Source of the DNA: an uncultured Prochlorococcus sp.
GTDB taxonomy: Bacteria; Cyanobacteriota; Cyanobacteriia; PCC-6307; Cyanobiaceae
Length of the DNA: 62,494 bases
NCBI RefSeq assembly: GCF_902522795.1
Contig: NZ_CABYWZ010000008.1
Location: forward strand, 1 to 62,494
Reading direction: 5' to 3'
Shown piece by piece: positions 36,372 through 44,924 of this stretch. A model generated the notes under the pieces. That model had not been told where the DNA came from. It did no database searches and was given only the letters and a program-made list of their open reading frames with translations. Position 1 is the first letter of the stretch. Each line of letters opens with the position of its first letter. The position numbers and the translations under genes were made by a program.

Positions 36372-36866
36372 ATGAAAGAATCTAAATGTCCTGTACCTCG
36401 AGAGCAACAACCTACAAATGAATTCATAGAATTATCAAAATCTAAAATTTTTTCTTGGCCAAAAACAAAAAAGTCACTTATTTTTATTTTGATAAAATTC
36501 TGGTTAGCAGCCTTTGTTCTATTTCTGGTCATTTCTTCAGGAAGTATCTATTTTAAAACATCCCTTTTAAGGTACATTTTATTAAGTTTTTTTAGCAGCT
36601 TATCAATACCTTTTTTAATTTCAATAAGGCTATATTTAGGTTGGAATCATATATTTAATAGATTAATATCTGAAAAAATTGAATACGAAGAATCTGGCTG
36701 GTATGACGGTCAAGTATGGGAAAAGCCATTAGTTTTGAAAGAGAAAGAATCACTTATTGCCTCAATTGAAGTAAAGCCTATCCTAAAAAATTTAATACAA
36801 ATTCTCTCTATTATTTCAATCTTAGTTTTGTCTGGCATTTTGATTTTTCAGTATAACAATTTCTAA
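36372..36866 (+). CDS. CGLD27/DUF1230 membrane protein
   Basis: 164 residues. The N-terminal CPVPREQQPTNEF block is the hallmark of the family conserved in cyanobacteria, green algae and plants. Two adjacent helices (about 37-55 and 60-83), then the WYDGQVWEKPLVLKEKE motif and a C-terminal helix (about 140-160). In plants CGLD27 has been linked to plastid iron or stress responses, but the function is unresolved. It is 9 bp after rsfS and its stop abuts the asparaginase start. Confidence 0.85.
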   Translation: MKESKCPVPREQQPTNEFIELSKSKIFSWPKTKKSLIFILIKFWLAAFVLFLVISSGSIYFKTSLLRYILLSFFSSLSIPFLISIRLYLGWNHIFNRLISEKIEYEESGWYDGQVWEKPLVLKEKESLIASIEVKPILKNLIQILSIISILVLSGILIFQYNNF

Positions 36867-37832
36867 ATGAGTTCAAATTTTAAAAACCTCTACACTTCTA
36901 ATAATCCTCCTTTACAAGCAACATTAATAAGAGGATCAAATATTGAGTCAAGCCATAAAATTCATGCTGTTATTACTGACAGAAAAGGGAGGGTTTTAAT
37001 GTGTGCAGGAAATCCAGAATATAAAAGTTTCATAAGGTCAGCACTAAAACCTTTTCAAGCGATACCTTTCGTTAGTAGTGGAGCTGCATCAAAAATCAAT
37101 AATGAATCAAAATCAATTGCTTTAGCATGCGGATCTCATAGTGGTTCAAAACTTCATACGAGGGAAGCCTTCAAAATTTTATGGGAGTATGACATTGACA
37201 TCAATAATCTGAAATGTCCAAAGCTTAATACAAGTCCATTAGAACATAATTGTTCGGGTAAACATGCTGCTTTTTTAGCTACATGCAAAAAAATGGATTG
37301 GCCATTGGATAGTTACTTAAAGGGGGATCATCCACTTCAAATCGAAATATTCAGAATCATCTCTGAATTACTAGAAATCCCGTCATCTGAAATTAACGCA
37401 GAACGCGATGATTGTGGTGCCCCTACTCTTTATTTAAAACTTTTAGAAATGTCGAGGTTATATTCACTTTTAAGCAGTTCCGAAAATGCTGAATTAGAAC
37501 AAATCAGTAGAGCAATGACAATAAACCCAACAATGATAAGTGACAACAATAAATTTGATACAGAAATAATTAAAGCTTCTCATGGGAAAGTTATAGGTAA
37601 AGGTGGCGCCGAGGGAATACAGTGTCTATGTAAGGTAAATGAAGGGATAGGAATAGCTTTAAAAGTAGAAGACGGTTCAAAAAGAGCAAAGCATGCAGTT
37701 AGTCTTCACTTACTAAAACAGTTAGAGTGGATATCTGACTTAAGAATTCAAGACATCGAAGAAAAGGTATTTAATTTTTCTGAAGGCGTAAGACTTGAAG
37801 TCAAAGGTAAATTAAAATTCCAAGAATCCTAA
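36867..37832 (+). CDS. L-asparaginase family protein (COG4448 type)
   Basis: 321 residues. ATG directly follows the CGLD27 stop. Segments such as IHAVITDRKGRVL, RSALKPFQAIPF, LACGSHSG, NCSGKHAAFLATC and DDCGAPTLYLKL are those of the thermolabile/rhizobial-type asparaginase family (AnsA-type). It hydrolyses asparagine to aspartate and ammonia. The family differs from the E. coli-type asparaginases. It ends 45 bp before the initiator tRNA. Confidence 0.88.
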   Translation: MSSNFKNLYTSNNPPLQATLIRGSNIESSHKIHAVITDRKGRVLMCAGNPEYKSFIRSALKPFQAIPFVSSGAASKINNESKSIALACGSHSGSKLHTREAFKILWEYDIDINNLKCPKLNTSPLEHNCSGKHAAFLATCKKMDWPLDSYLKGDHPLQIEIFRIISELLEIPSSEINAERDDCGAPTLYLKLLEMSRLYSLLSSSENAELEQISRAMTINPTMISDNNKFDTEIIKASHGKVIGKGGAEGIQCLCKVNEGIGIALKVEDGSKRAKHAVSLHLLKQLEWISDLRIQDIEEKVFNFSEGVRLEVKGKLKFQES

Positions 37833-37877
37833 ATAAAAAGGAAAAATAACCCTTTCACATGTATGCTATATATGTGC

Positions 37878-37954
<77 letters not shown>

Positions 37955-38318
37955 TTTAAAAGCATTTTTCAGACCGTTTTTTTAGTATTTGCAATAGTTA
38001 CAGCAATTATAAAAATAAAAATTATGAAGTCTTTACTAAAAAGAGTTTATAAAAAATTATTTGAGATCTCTTTGAAAAGAGAATTTCAAGTCTACTCTAA
38101 CTATTAGGCCAGTAATGATAAAAAGTATTCCAATGTACGAATTCAAAGGTAGGTCCAAAATATTAAATTAATTTTCTATATAAATTCTAGCTTACAAATC
38201 ATATCTATTAAATACACCAATAAAAAGAATTTGAAAAAATCTGAATTATAAACATTTACATTTTTAATAAGTAATTTAATAAAGTAGAGTAAAAGCTATC
38301 TAATTTACAAAAAATTAT
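37955..38318. other. 364-bp spacer downstream of tRNA-fMet
   Basis: No convincing gene of normal size. It holds one plausible 33-codon minus-strand ORF (38057-38158, separate entry) and a 27-codon plus-strand ORF at 38024-38107 that overlaps it. AT-rich. tRNA-adjacent DNA can be an integration site in other bacteria, but I see no integrase or direct repeat here. Confidence 0.5.
38057..38158 (-). CDS. Possible tiny one-helix membrane protein, 33 aa
   Basis: From a TTG at 38156-38158 the frame encodes DLPLNSYIGILFIITGLIVRV and a short basic tail, i.e. a single hydrophobic helix with an Arg-rich C-terminus. No Shine-Dalgarno is visible and no named subunit (PetL, PetN, PsbI and others) matches. 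Kept as tentative because tiny photosynthetic membrane proteins of this kind are common in cyanobacteria and are often missed. Confidence 0.3.
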   Translation of the reverse strand: MDLPLNSYIGILFIITGLIVRVDLKFSFQRDLK

Positions 38319-38465
38319 ATGCAAAATTTGCTGCAGCGTGATCTTGGCTCGAGCATGTTATCAATAGCTGTGATATTAGGTTGGTTAGGTCTGTTTTTTG
38401 TATTTTTGAGAGTATTAACAATTTCAATAAAGAGAATCCTTGAAGCGGTTTTCAAAAAATCATAA
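38319..38465 (+). CDS. Small one-helix membrane protein, 48 aa
   Basis: Starts MQNLLQRDLGSSM, then a strongly hydrophobic helix (about 13-33, LSIAVILGWLGLFFVFLRV) and a basic tail ending KAVFKKS-like (EAVFKKS). The N-out or N-in orientation cannot be read. It is in the same orientation as the following PetP-like gene 72 bp downstream and may be cotranscribed. No family recognised. Confidence 0.5.
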   Translation: MQNLLQRDLGSSMLSIAVILGWLGLFFVFLRVLTISIKRILEAVFKKS

Positions 38466-38537
38466 TTATTGAATTAAATCAATAATTCTAAATTAAACGC
38501 ATAAATCCTTTATCACTAAGTATAATAACCTAAAAAA

Positions 38538-38927
38538 ATGTCAATTTTAGATAAGGTTAAAATAGGAAATTCTGTTCAAGTTAACCTAGAACTATCTAAA
38601 GATAGGCTTACCCAAGAAACTATTGATGCAATAAATATTTCTTCATTGGGTAAGATAAGTGATTTCAGAATAACTGATGGCAAAGGTATTGGAGTTGTCT
38701 TGGAATTATCTAATGGAAAAGAGCAATGGTTTTTTGAGGATGAAATTGATCTTCTCGACGAAAATGGTAATGTAATTAAAAAAAATAATGATAAAAAAGA
38801 AAATAGTAATTTTATATTTGATTTTTTAAGAAGTTTAAATTATGAAAATAAAAATAAGGTGAGCGAGTTACTTAATCCAATTAATTTTTTTATATGGCTG
38901 GTTGTATCGTTTAAAGATATTTTTTAA
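38538..38927 (+). CDS. DUF2862 (PetP-like) protein with C-terminal hydrophobic extension
   Basis: 129 residues. Residues about 5-77 match the DUF2862 domain of PetP: KIGNSVQVN, ETIDAI, GKISDFRITDGKGIGVVL and QWFFEDEIDLL. PetP is a small peripheral subunit of the cytochrome b6f complex in cyanobacteria and tunes electron flow. Unlike stand-alone PetP (about 70 residues) this one has an extra 50-residue tail rich in Asn/Lys with a hydrophobic end (NFFIWLVVSFKDIF). Its role in b6f is inferred from the domain only. Confidence 0.7.
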   Translation: MSILDKVKIGNSVQVNLELSKDRLTQETIDAINISSLGKISDFRITDGKGIGVVLELSNGKEQWFFEDEIDLLDENGNVIKKNNDKKENSNFIFDFLRSLNYENKNKVSELLNPINFFIWLVVSFKDIF

Positions 38928-38998
38928 TTGGTTAAAAAATTTTCTAAAATAAAACTAACAAACTATTTAAATATAAAATTTCAGTAATTAAAAATTAA

Positions 38999-39994
38999 AT
39001 GGTACAAAATATTATAGATGTAAGAAATTTATCTAAGTCATTTGATATCTCTTCCAAAGAACCAAGCTTAAAGGGAACAATAAAACATTTTTTAAGAAGA
39101 CAAACAAAAAGTTTAACAGTTATAAAAGATATAAGTTTTGAAATTAAAGAAGGAGAAATAGTAGGTTTTCTAGGTGCTAATGGAGCTGGTAAAACAACAA
39201 TATTAAAAATGCTTTGTGGCTTAATTTATCCAAGTGAAGGTTCGATTTTGGTTTCAGGCCACTTACCTTTCAGGAGAAAAGAAAATTTCCTAAAGAATAT
39301 CACCTTAATAATGGGACAAAAGCAACAACTTATTTGGGATCTTCCGCCGATTGAATCATTCTATTTGAATGCATCAATATATGACTTAGATAAGTTCGAA
39401 GCTAAAAAGAGAATAAAAAAACTATCGGAAATGCTTGAAATTGATAAAGAGCTATTCATACCTGTTAGAAAACTTTCACTAGGTCAGCGTATGAAATCAG
39501 AATTACTAGCAGCTTTGATTCATGAACCAAATATTCTATTTCTAGACGAGCCGACACTTGGATTAGATATTAATGCACAGAGAAATTTGAGAAAATTCCT
39601 TCAAAAATATAATAAGGAAACAAATGCAACGATATGCCTAACTAGTCATTACATGAAAGATATTACATCGCTATGCAAGAGAGTTATATGTGTGCACGAA
39701 GGGGCGATATCATATGATGGAAAACTTGACCAATTATTAAAAAAACTTTGTCCTGTTAAAGAAATATTAATAGTTTGTCGCTCGGAAGATGATGCAATTA
39801 AATTAGAAAATTGCGGTTTTACCGTTAAAACTAAAATAAAGAATGAAATCACTATAAAAATTGAAAACAACTCTATTTCCTCTTCATTAAAAACTATCCT
39901 AAATAATTTTGATATTGTAGACCTTTTTATAAATGAACCACCTATAGATGAAGTTATTGGGAAGGTTTTAATCAAAAAAGATTATGAGATCTAA
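38999..39994 (+). CDS. ABC transporter ATP-binding protein
   Basis: 331 residues. Walker A GANGAGKTT (about 61-69), signature LSLGQR, Walker B ILFLDEPTLGLD and a C-terminal regulatory tail (about 240-331) typical of COG4586-type proteins that serve ABC-2 exporters. The N-terminal extension before the Walker A contains a FRRQ-like region seen in the same group. Cotranscribed and overlapping (11 bp) with the first permease gene. Substrate unknown. Confidence 0.88.
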   Translation: MVQNIIDVRNLSKSFDISSKEPSLKGTIKHFLRRQTKSLTVIKDISFEIKEGEIVGFLGANGAGKTTILKMLCGLIYPSEGSILVSGHLPFRRKENFLKNITLIMGQKQQLIWDLPPIESFYLNASIYDLDKFEAKKRIKKLSEMLEIDKELFIPVRKLSLGQRMKSELLAALIHEPNILFLDEPTLGLDINAQRNLRKFLQKYNKETNATICLTSHYMKDITSLCKRVICVHEGAISYDGKLDQLLKKLCPVKEILIVCRSEDDAIKLENCGFTVKTKIKNEITIKIENNSISSSLKTILNNFDIVDLFINEPPIDEVIGKVLIKKDYEI

Positions 39995-40778
39995 TTTGAT
40001 TAACCGTAAAATACTCACCTTATTAAAAGTCCAATATTCAAACATGTTGGAATATAGAGTAGAAATTGCACTATGGGCAATTTCAGGGATTATTCCTTTT
40101 TTCATGTTAAACATATGGACAAATAATAATCTAAATGAATCCATAAACATCAGTGATGTTATGCTTTCTAGGTATTTCTTATGTGCTTTTTTTGTAAGAC
40201 AGTTTTCTGTAGTTTGGGTTGTATTTAGTTTTGAAGAGGATTCTCTTATGGGGAAAGTATCTCCGTATTTGATCCAACCTTTAAATCCATTTTTCAGATA
40301 TTTTGCACAACATCTCGCTGAACAAATAACAAGATTTCCTTTCGCACTAATAATCGCATTTTTCTTTTTTATTTTTAATCAAGAAAGTATATGGATACCA
40401 AATTTAGGCATTTTAATCTTATCAATAGTATCTACTTTCTTATCCTTCATGATTCAATTTTTAATGCAGTCAATAATTGCATGTCTATGTTTCTGGACAG
40501 AGAAAGCATCATCGATAGAAAGATTGTTATTCATTCCAACTTTATTTCTCTCAGGTCTTTTAGCACCAGTAGTTTCATTTCCTACATATGTTAAATCTTG
40601 GATTTATTTGACTCCTTTTCCGTATCTAATTGATTTCCCTGCGAACTTACTGTCAGGTAATGAAACAAATATTAGTGGAGGCTTAAGTATGCAAGTTTTA
40701 TGGATTTTTTTACTTTTCCCATTATTTAAGAAAATCTGGTCTGAAGGAACGAAAAAATATACCGCAATGGGGTCATGA
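39984..40778 (+). CDS. ABC-2 type permease, COG4587-like
   Basis: 264 residues with about six membrane helices, including SRYFLCAFFVRQFSVVWVVF and the C-terminal PFPYLIDFPANLLSG segment. Arrangement ATPase-permease-permease with overlapping ends fits COG4586/4587/3694 ABC-2 systems. Starts at ATG 39984 inside the ATPase 3' end and ends by overlapping the second permease by 4 bp. It would form a heterodimeric channel with it. Substrate cannot be named from the sequence. Confidence 0.82.
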   Translation: MRSNLINRKILTLLKVQYSNMLEYRVEIALWAISGIIPFFMLNIWTNNNLNESINISDVMLSRYFLCAFFVRQFSVVWVVFSFEEDSLMGKVSPYLIQPLNPFFRYFAQHLAEQITRFPFALIIAFFFFIFNQESIWIPNLGILILSIVSTFLSFMIQFLMQSIIACLCFWTEKASSIERLLFIPTLFLSGLLAPVVSFPTYVKSWIYLTPFPYLIDFPANLLSGNETNISGGLSMQVLWIFLLFPLFKKIWSEGTKKYTAMGS

Positions 40779-41569
40779 ATTTAAGAAAATATCTAATAGT
40801 TTATAAAAAATTCTTACATACTTCCTTAGCTTCTGAATTGGAGTATAAGACAAATATATTAATTGATTTAATTACTGCAATTTTAAGTTTATTAGGGAGT
40901 ATTTTTCTATTATCTATTTTCTTTCAAAATAATGGATATATTGGAGGGTGGAAATTTGAACAGGCATTAATAATCCAATCTATTTATACAATATTGAATG
41001 GAATAACAAATACATGGTTCAATCCTAATCTTACAGAAATAGTTAAACATATAAGAGAAGGAACATTAGACTACGTACTTTTAAAACCTATTGATAGTCA
41101 ATTTTTTATTTCATTAAAAAAAATAAATCCATCTGGATTTTTAGAAATAATGCTAGGATTTTTATTGTCGTTCTTCTGCATAAGTATAAATCAAATCAAT
41201 TTAAATTTTAGTTTTCTTACTCTATCCTTGATTACGATCATCTGCTCGATTTGTATTTTATATAGCTTATGGTTTTTTATCTCTACCACTACTATTTGGT
41301 TTGTTAAGACTTGGAATGCAATAGAAGTATTAAGATCATTCCTTTATATTGGAAGATTTCCTCTAAATTCATTTTCATTTTCTTTAAGAATTTTTTTTAG
41401 TGTTTTCATTCCTATTGCTTTTATAACTACAATTCCTTCTGAAGTTTTTCTAGGTATTTCTCAATTATGGAAAATATTGCTTGAAATAATTGTTGCTACT
41501 GTATTTCTTATTACTTCAAGAAAGTTTTGGTTATTTGCTTTAAGATTCTATTCATCAGCATCTAGCTAA
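40775..41569 (+). CDS. ABC-2 type permease, COG3694-like
   Basis: 264 residues with about six helices and the cytosolic segment IREGTLDYVLLKPIDSQFF, the characteristic block of this permease family. Same length as its neighbour, but divergent in sequence. The start overlaps the preceding permease by 4 bp. With it and the ATPase it makes a complete exporter of unknown substrate. It ends 6 bp from a convergent minus-strand gene. Confidence 0.82.
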   Translation: MNLRKYLIVYKKFLHTSLASELEYKTNILIDLITAILSLLGSIFLLSIFFQNNGYIGGWKFEQALIIQSIYTILNGITNTWFNPNLTEIVKHIREGTLDYVLLKPIDSQFFISLKKINPSGFLEIMLGFLLSFFCISINQINLNFSFLTLSLITIICSICILYSLWFFISTTTIWFVKTWNAIEVLRSFLYIGRFPLNSFSFSLRIFFSVFIPIAFITTIPSEVFLGISQLWKILLEIIVATVFLITSRKFWLFALRFYSSASS

Positions 41570-41575
41570 ATATTA

Positions 41576-41839
41576 TTAAATAACTTCCCTACATAATTCC
41601 CAAATTTGTTGTTTACTTTTAAGATTAGAAAGCCTAGATAATTTTTTAAAATGAGTTTTAGATTTTTCAACTGATAAAATTCTACAGTTAAAGTCAATTT
41701 CATGATTTCTAGATATGATTCCTAATTTGAGTGCAACATCAGAAAGGATAATTATTAAAGAGAGAAAAAAAACTATCCCACAAAATTGTGAAAATGATTT
41801 TGAATAATTTTCATTTTCAGTTTTTAATTCAAACTTCAT
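41576..41839 (-). CDS. Hypothetical one-helix membrane protein, 87 aa
   Basis: A charged N-terminus (KFELKTENENYSKSFS), one hydrophobic helix (about 18-42, FCGIVFFLSLIIILSDVAL) and a basic soluble C-terminal segment (45-87). No family recognised. Start shares one base with the stop of the upstream gene at 41839-42153 on the same strand, so the two are coupled. Confidence 0.5.
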   Translation of the reverse strand: MKFELKTENENYSKSFSQFCGIVFFLSLIIILSDVALKLGIISRNHEIDFNCRILSVEKSKTHFKKLSRLSNLKSKQQIWELCREVI

Positions 41840-42153
41840 TATCTAATTATATGTTGAGGACACTTAATTGCAGCCATAGTAATAGCAGCAACTTTTAAAT
41901 TTTCTGAATTTTCAATAACCTTTTTAACCTTGAATGTTCCAAATTTATCACTTGCATCACTATAAGAAAGAAGTAAAGCTTTATAGTTATCATGACCTAG
42001 ATTTCTATATTGACAGAAATTATCCCCAACATAGTTCAAAAGAGTAAGTAAAGTTAATTCAATCATTAAAGATTCTTTACTAGTTAATTCCTTATGAATG
42101 ATACAGCGCATGATATTTTTAACAAGTGAATTTACCAAAACACTTGAAATCAT
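41839..42153 (-). CDS. Hypothetical protein, 104 aa
   Basis: A soluble helical protein with LTLLTLLNYVGDNFCQYRNLGHDNYKALLLSYSDASDKFG-type content and a C-terminal IKCPQHIIR. I do not recognise the family. It shares a base overlap with the downstream gene and is divergent from the ncRNA candidate at 42.3 kb. Confidence 0.5.
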   Translation of the reverse strand: MISSVLVNSLVKNIMRCIIHKELTSKESLMIELTLLTLLNYVGDNFCQYRNLGHDNYKALLLSYSDASDKFGTFKVKKVIENSENLKVAAITMAAIKCPQHIIR

Positions 42154-42276
42154 GAAATAAGTTTTTTACTCATCAACTTCAAAATTGCAAAATTATTTCA
42201 GAATTTATAAATAAACATGCAAGAAAAACATTTAAGCACTATCTGTAGTGTAATAGGATAGTTTATATAGCGCTAT

Positions 42277-42360
42277 AGATAGGGGGTTGCATTTTTTTAG
42301 AAATTGATTTAAAAATAGAGTTCCCCATCACCCGGCCCCACATTTGTGAGGCCTTTTTTT
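42277..42360 (+). ncRNA. Candidate small RNA with intrinsic terminator (5' end approximate)
   Basis: A segment with no ORF ends in a clear hairpin-plus-T-run. A -10-like TATATAG lies at 42264-42270, another TATAGAT at 42274-42280, so the 5' end would be near 42277. GGGGG near 42282 can pair with CCCC near 42323, giving a possible long-range stem. No known cyanobacterial RNA (6S, tmRNA, SRP, RNase P, Yfr1) is recognised in it. Confidence 0.4.
42334..42360 (+). terminator. Rho-independent terminator of the candidate sRNA
   Basis: GGCC (42334-42337) pairs with GGCC at 42350-42353, then a C:A mismatch, then CAC/GTG with a 4-base loop, followed by seven T (42354-42360). GC-rich stem plus T-run in an otherwise very AT-rich region. 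Confidence 0.65.
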
Positions 42361-42512
42361 ATGGTTTTTAAATAAGGTCTAAAAGTATTATTAAATAAAA
42401 CGAGTAATTCATTAACCCCCTCTTTGATAAAGAATAAAGATAAAAATTAATTTTATTTTATAATCATTCTTTAGAATTTTTTACTAAAGTATGTTGCTAT
42501 CCTCCAATAATT

Positions 42513-43325
42513 TTATAAAAAGCTTTTTATTGATTTAATCAATAAGCTAGTACCAACTAAAATACAAACTGTTATAAAAGTTTTCTTAATAAGTATATTC
42601 CCATTTAATTTTGAAAGGTGAGCTCCGAAAAATCCTCCTGTAAAAGAACCAATTATTAAAACTATCAATAAATTGAATGGAACCGATCCTATTCTTGCCA
42701 AAAATACTGCTCCGACAAAATTCCAAAAAATACCAACAGTAAAAAATGTCATACTTATGGCTCGAAGAAAATCCATTTCAAAAGTTTTTATTAATAGTAT
42801 TGTTACTAGCAATCCAGTTCCTGAAGAAATAGAACCATTTAATATACCTATAAGAAAAATAAAAATTAAAAATCTAATTTTATGAACAAAATTAAGCTTT
42901 TTTTTACCAGATGATAACCCTAAATCTGGTTTAAGGAATGAGTAAAAAGCTAATAATATAGATATTATTCCTAAAATTAAATACAAATACTTTTCTGATA
43001 AATATTCAACTACAGAAGCCCCAAAAATTACTCCTGGCAATCCAAAAATTAAAACTTGCCAAGCAACACTTATATCATTACCTAAAGATTTGTAATTTCT
43101 TAAGGAACCCCCTATTCCTAGTGCTACTGTTGCTAATTTATGACTAGCCAGAGCCTGATAATAAGGAACTCCAGATAAAATCAATGCCGGCAATTGTAAT
43201 AATCCTGCTCCTCCTCCAGAAATCGCTGAGAACGTATTAGAAAAAAAAGATATCAAAAAGATAAAAATACTTTTAAATAAAGAATGATCAAAATTTCCTA
43301 ATAATGTTGTTAATAAATAAAGCAT
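42513..43325 (-). CDS. TauE/SafE family membrane transporter
   Basis: 270 residues, about eight helices in two internal repeats. Each repeat carries the family motif: ISGGGAGLLQLPALI (about residues 36-50) and NGSISSGTGLLVTILLI (about 160-176). The family exports or imports sulfite, sulfonates and other anions; here the substrate is not known. ATG start at 43325. The downstream neighbour is the sRNA candidate and the upstream gap faces an HNH gene. Confidence 0.85.
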   Translation of the reverse strand: MLYLLTTLLGNFDHSLFKSIFIFLISFFSNTFSAISGGGAGLLQLPALILSGVPYYQALASHKLATVALGIGGSLRNYKSLGNDISVAWQVLIFGLPGVIFGASVVEYLSEKYLYLILGIISILLAFYSFLKPDLGLSSGKKKLNFVHKIRFLIFIFLIGILNGSISSGTGLLVTILLIKTFEMDFLRAISMTFFTVGIFWNFVGAVFLARIGSVPFNLLIVLIIGSFTGGFFGAHLSKLNGNILIKKTFITVCILVGTSLLIKSIKSFL

Positions 43326-43466
43326 TAACTATAAATTGCCCTTTGCATTAATAAGTGAAAATTATTCTTTTCATAAGAAACATTTGCATTAAGAAGTCTT
43401 ATCTTGTCTTTTTCAATCATACTTTAAAAAAAACTGTTATTATCAGAAAAAATTATCAAGAATTTT

Positions 43467-43808
43467 ATGCATAAACAAGATGCAATTTACCTTGATCAGT
43501 TTTGTCCCAAGATAAGCAATAAAAATTGGAGAGAGTCACTAAATAAACTTACTAATTATAAATGTATTTATTGCGGTAAACCCTCAGAATCTCTCGACCA
43601 CCTTCACCCAATGTCAAAAGGGGGGATTAGCAGTACAAGCAATTGCGTACCATGTTGTTTGTCATGTAATGGAATGAAATCAGATTTAGAAGTTCTTAGT
43701 TGGTACAGAAAACAAAATTTTTATGATCCTCGAAGAGCTATGGCGATACGAGCATGGTTTGATGATGATTTAAAACTAGCGTCGGTTCTTTTAAAATTCT
43801 TAAATTAA
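43467..43808 (+). CDS. HNH endonuclease, stand-alone
   Basis: 113 residues. HNH motif DHLHPMSKGG plus CIYC and CLSC cysteine pairs around it for a structural zinc (C-X2-C, C-X2-C). The C-terminal half has a conserved block (SWYRKQNFYDPRRAMAIRAWF). Small stand-alone HNH proteins of this type are common in cyanobacteria and may be repair, restriction or homing nucleases. Function not decidable. No intron or mobile element is seen next to it. Confidence 0.88.
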   Translation: MHKQDAIYLDQFCPKISNKNWRESLNKLTNYKCIYCGKPSESLDHLHPMSKGGISSTSNCVPCCLSCNGMKSDLEVLSWYRKQNFYDPRRAMAIRAWFDDDLKLASVLLKFLN

Positions 43809-43896
43809 ACAATGAATGATAAATTGATTGATCTTCGAAAAATTTTTTTTGTATATCTTTGAATAGGATCCTTTATTTTAGTAAGGAATGTTTTTA

Positions 43897-44091
43897 TTAA
43901 ATTATTCTTATTCTTTCTGAATTTAAATTATTGCTCTTAAAAAGCGAAATATTAGAATAATCATCTTTCCACATTATTGGTGAATCTATAACCTTTCTCT
44001 CTGGAGACTTTACTGAAAAAATCAATCCAAATACAAAAAGAATAGTAATCAAAATTATAGTCAATACTAATTTGTCGGAAATATTATTCAT
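43897..44091 (-). CDS. Hypothetical one-helix membrane protein, 64 aa
   Basis: An N-terminal hydrophobic helix (about 8-28, LVLTIILITILFVFGLIFSV) and a polar tail with KSPERKVIDSPIMWKD. No family recognised. It follows the secreted 133-aa protein by 9 bp on the same strand, and both could be exported or membrane products of one transcript. Confidence 0.5.
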   Translation of the reverse strand: MNNISDKLVLTIILITILFVFGLIFSVKSPERKVIDSPIMWKDDYSNISLFKSNNLNSERIRII

Positions 44092-44100
44092 TAACCTAAT

Positions 44101-44502
44101 CTATCTTGAAAAGTTTTTGTCAGGAGTAGTTTTTTCGTAAATTTCTAAAAAATATGATTTAAAATAATCAACTCCCTCCTTTCCAATTAATCCAAACGAC
44201 CATCCGCAATCATTTACTACTTGCAATGAAATTTGATTTGCCAAGTCACTTTTCTCAATCCATTTTTTCTGAGGATTGTAAGAGAAAGATATAATATTTT
44301 CAGTTTTTACAATGGCTGATTTCATTGCTTCATCTTTAGAAAGACCATTTTGGATAGCATTGCAATATTTCTTAGAGAAATTATTAGAGATCCTATTTTG
44401 TAGCAAACTAACACTAGGATCAGACACATCAAAAGCTAAACTTATTGCAGGTTTTAATTGAATAATTATAAATAAAAGTAAGACAAAAAATAATTTCAAC
44501 AA
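44101..44502 (-). CDS. Hypothetical secreted or periplasmic protein, 133 aa
   Basis: An N-terminal signal peptide (MLKLFFVLLLFIIIQL, then Ala-containing cleavage region ISLAFD) precedes a soluble domain of about 105 residues with two cysteines (KYCNAIQ and NDCGW). The domain begins VSDPSVSLLQNRISNNF and ends with YFKSYFLEIYEK. I do not recognise it. A disulfide between the two cysteines is plausible in the periplasm. Adjacent gene 43897 is on the same strand. Confidence 0.6.
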   Translation of the reverse strand: MLKLFFVLLLFIIIQLKPAISLAFDVSDPSVSLLQNRISNNFSKKYCNAIQNGLSKDEAMKSAIVKTENIISFSYNPQKKWIEKSDLANQISLQVVNDCGWSFGLIGKEGVDYFKSYFLEIYEKTTPDKNFSR

Positions 44503-44654
44503 TAGCTATTAACAATTAGTTTATAAGAAATATAATAGTATTTTAAAATTGTCTTTTCAATTAAATCTAATAATTATTAAAAGGAAATTTAATTTCAATT
44601 TATTAATAATTAAAAGTATTGCGATAAGTTCAGTAATAATAGTCAGAGGTTTAT

Positions 44655-44888
44655 TTGACTACAAATATGTACGATTCATTGATGACATTGCTATTTTTTC
44701 CTGATTGGACAAATGGATTGCCTTCCGATTTCTTAATTCTTCATTTTTTTGTAGGAGCTGTGATTTTCCCATTCAACATGATTCATGCCAAAGCAAGAAA
44801 AATTGACAGTCAAAATCCGCAGGAAGCCGCGAATGGGTATAAAAATGCAGACAATACATCATTTTTTGGATACGAGGAAATCAATTAG
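44655..44888 (+). CDS. Hypothetical small protein, 77 aa
   Basis: TTG start at 44655, with an ATG four codons later at 44667. It begins MTTNMYDSLMTLLFFPDWTNG, then a hydrophobic helix (about 28-43) and a polar C-terminal half. One membrane helix. No family recognised. Upstream is a 152-bp gap with nothing recognisable. Confidence 0.5.
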   Translation: MTTNMYDSLMTLLFFPDWTNGLPSDFLILHFFVGAVIFPFNMIHAKARKIDSQNPQEAANGYKNADNTSFFGYEEIN

Positions 44889-44924
44889 ATTTCGATAAAA
44901 TTTATTTAAGGAATAAGGTTTTTA

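Larger units (their letters stand above)
42154..42512. other. 359-bp intergenic region with a candidate sRNA
   Basis: No ORF of note. Contains the candidate small RNA and its terminator (42277-42360), flanked by A/T-rich sequence. The rest (42361-42512) shows nothing recognisable. It is one of the larger gaps of the window. Confidence 0.5.

Noticed and set aside
38024..38107. 27-codon plus-strand ORF (MKSLLKRVYKK...)
   Set aside because: Overlaps a better minus-strand candidate, lacks a Shine-Dalgarno and any domain; too short to support.
43467..43808. HNH gene as part of a restriction or homing element
   Set aside because: No methyltransferase, intron or intein features nearby; kept as a stand-alone nuclease.
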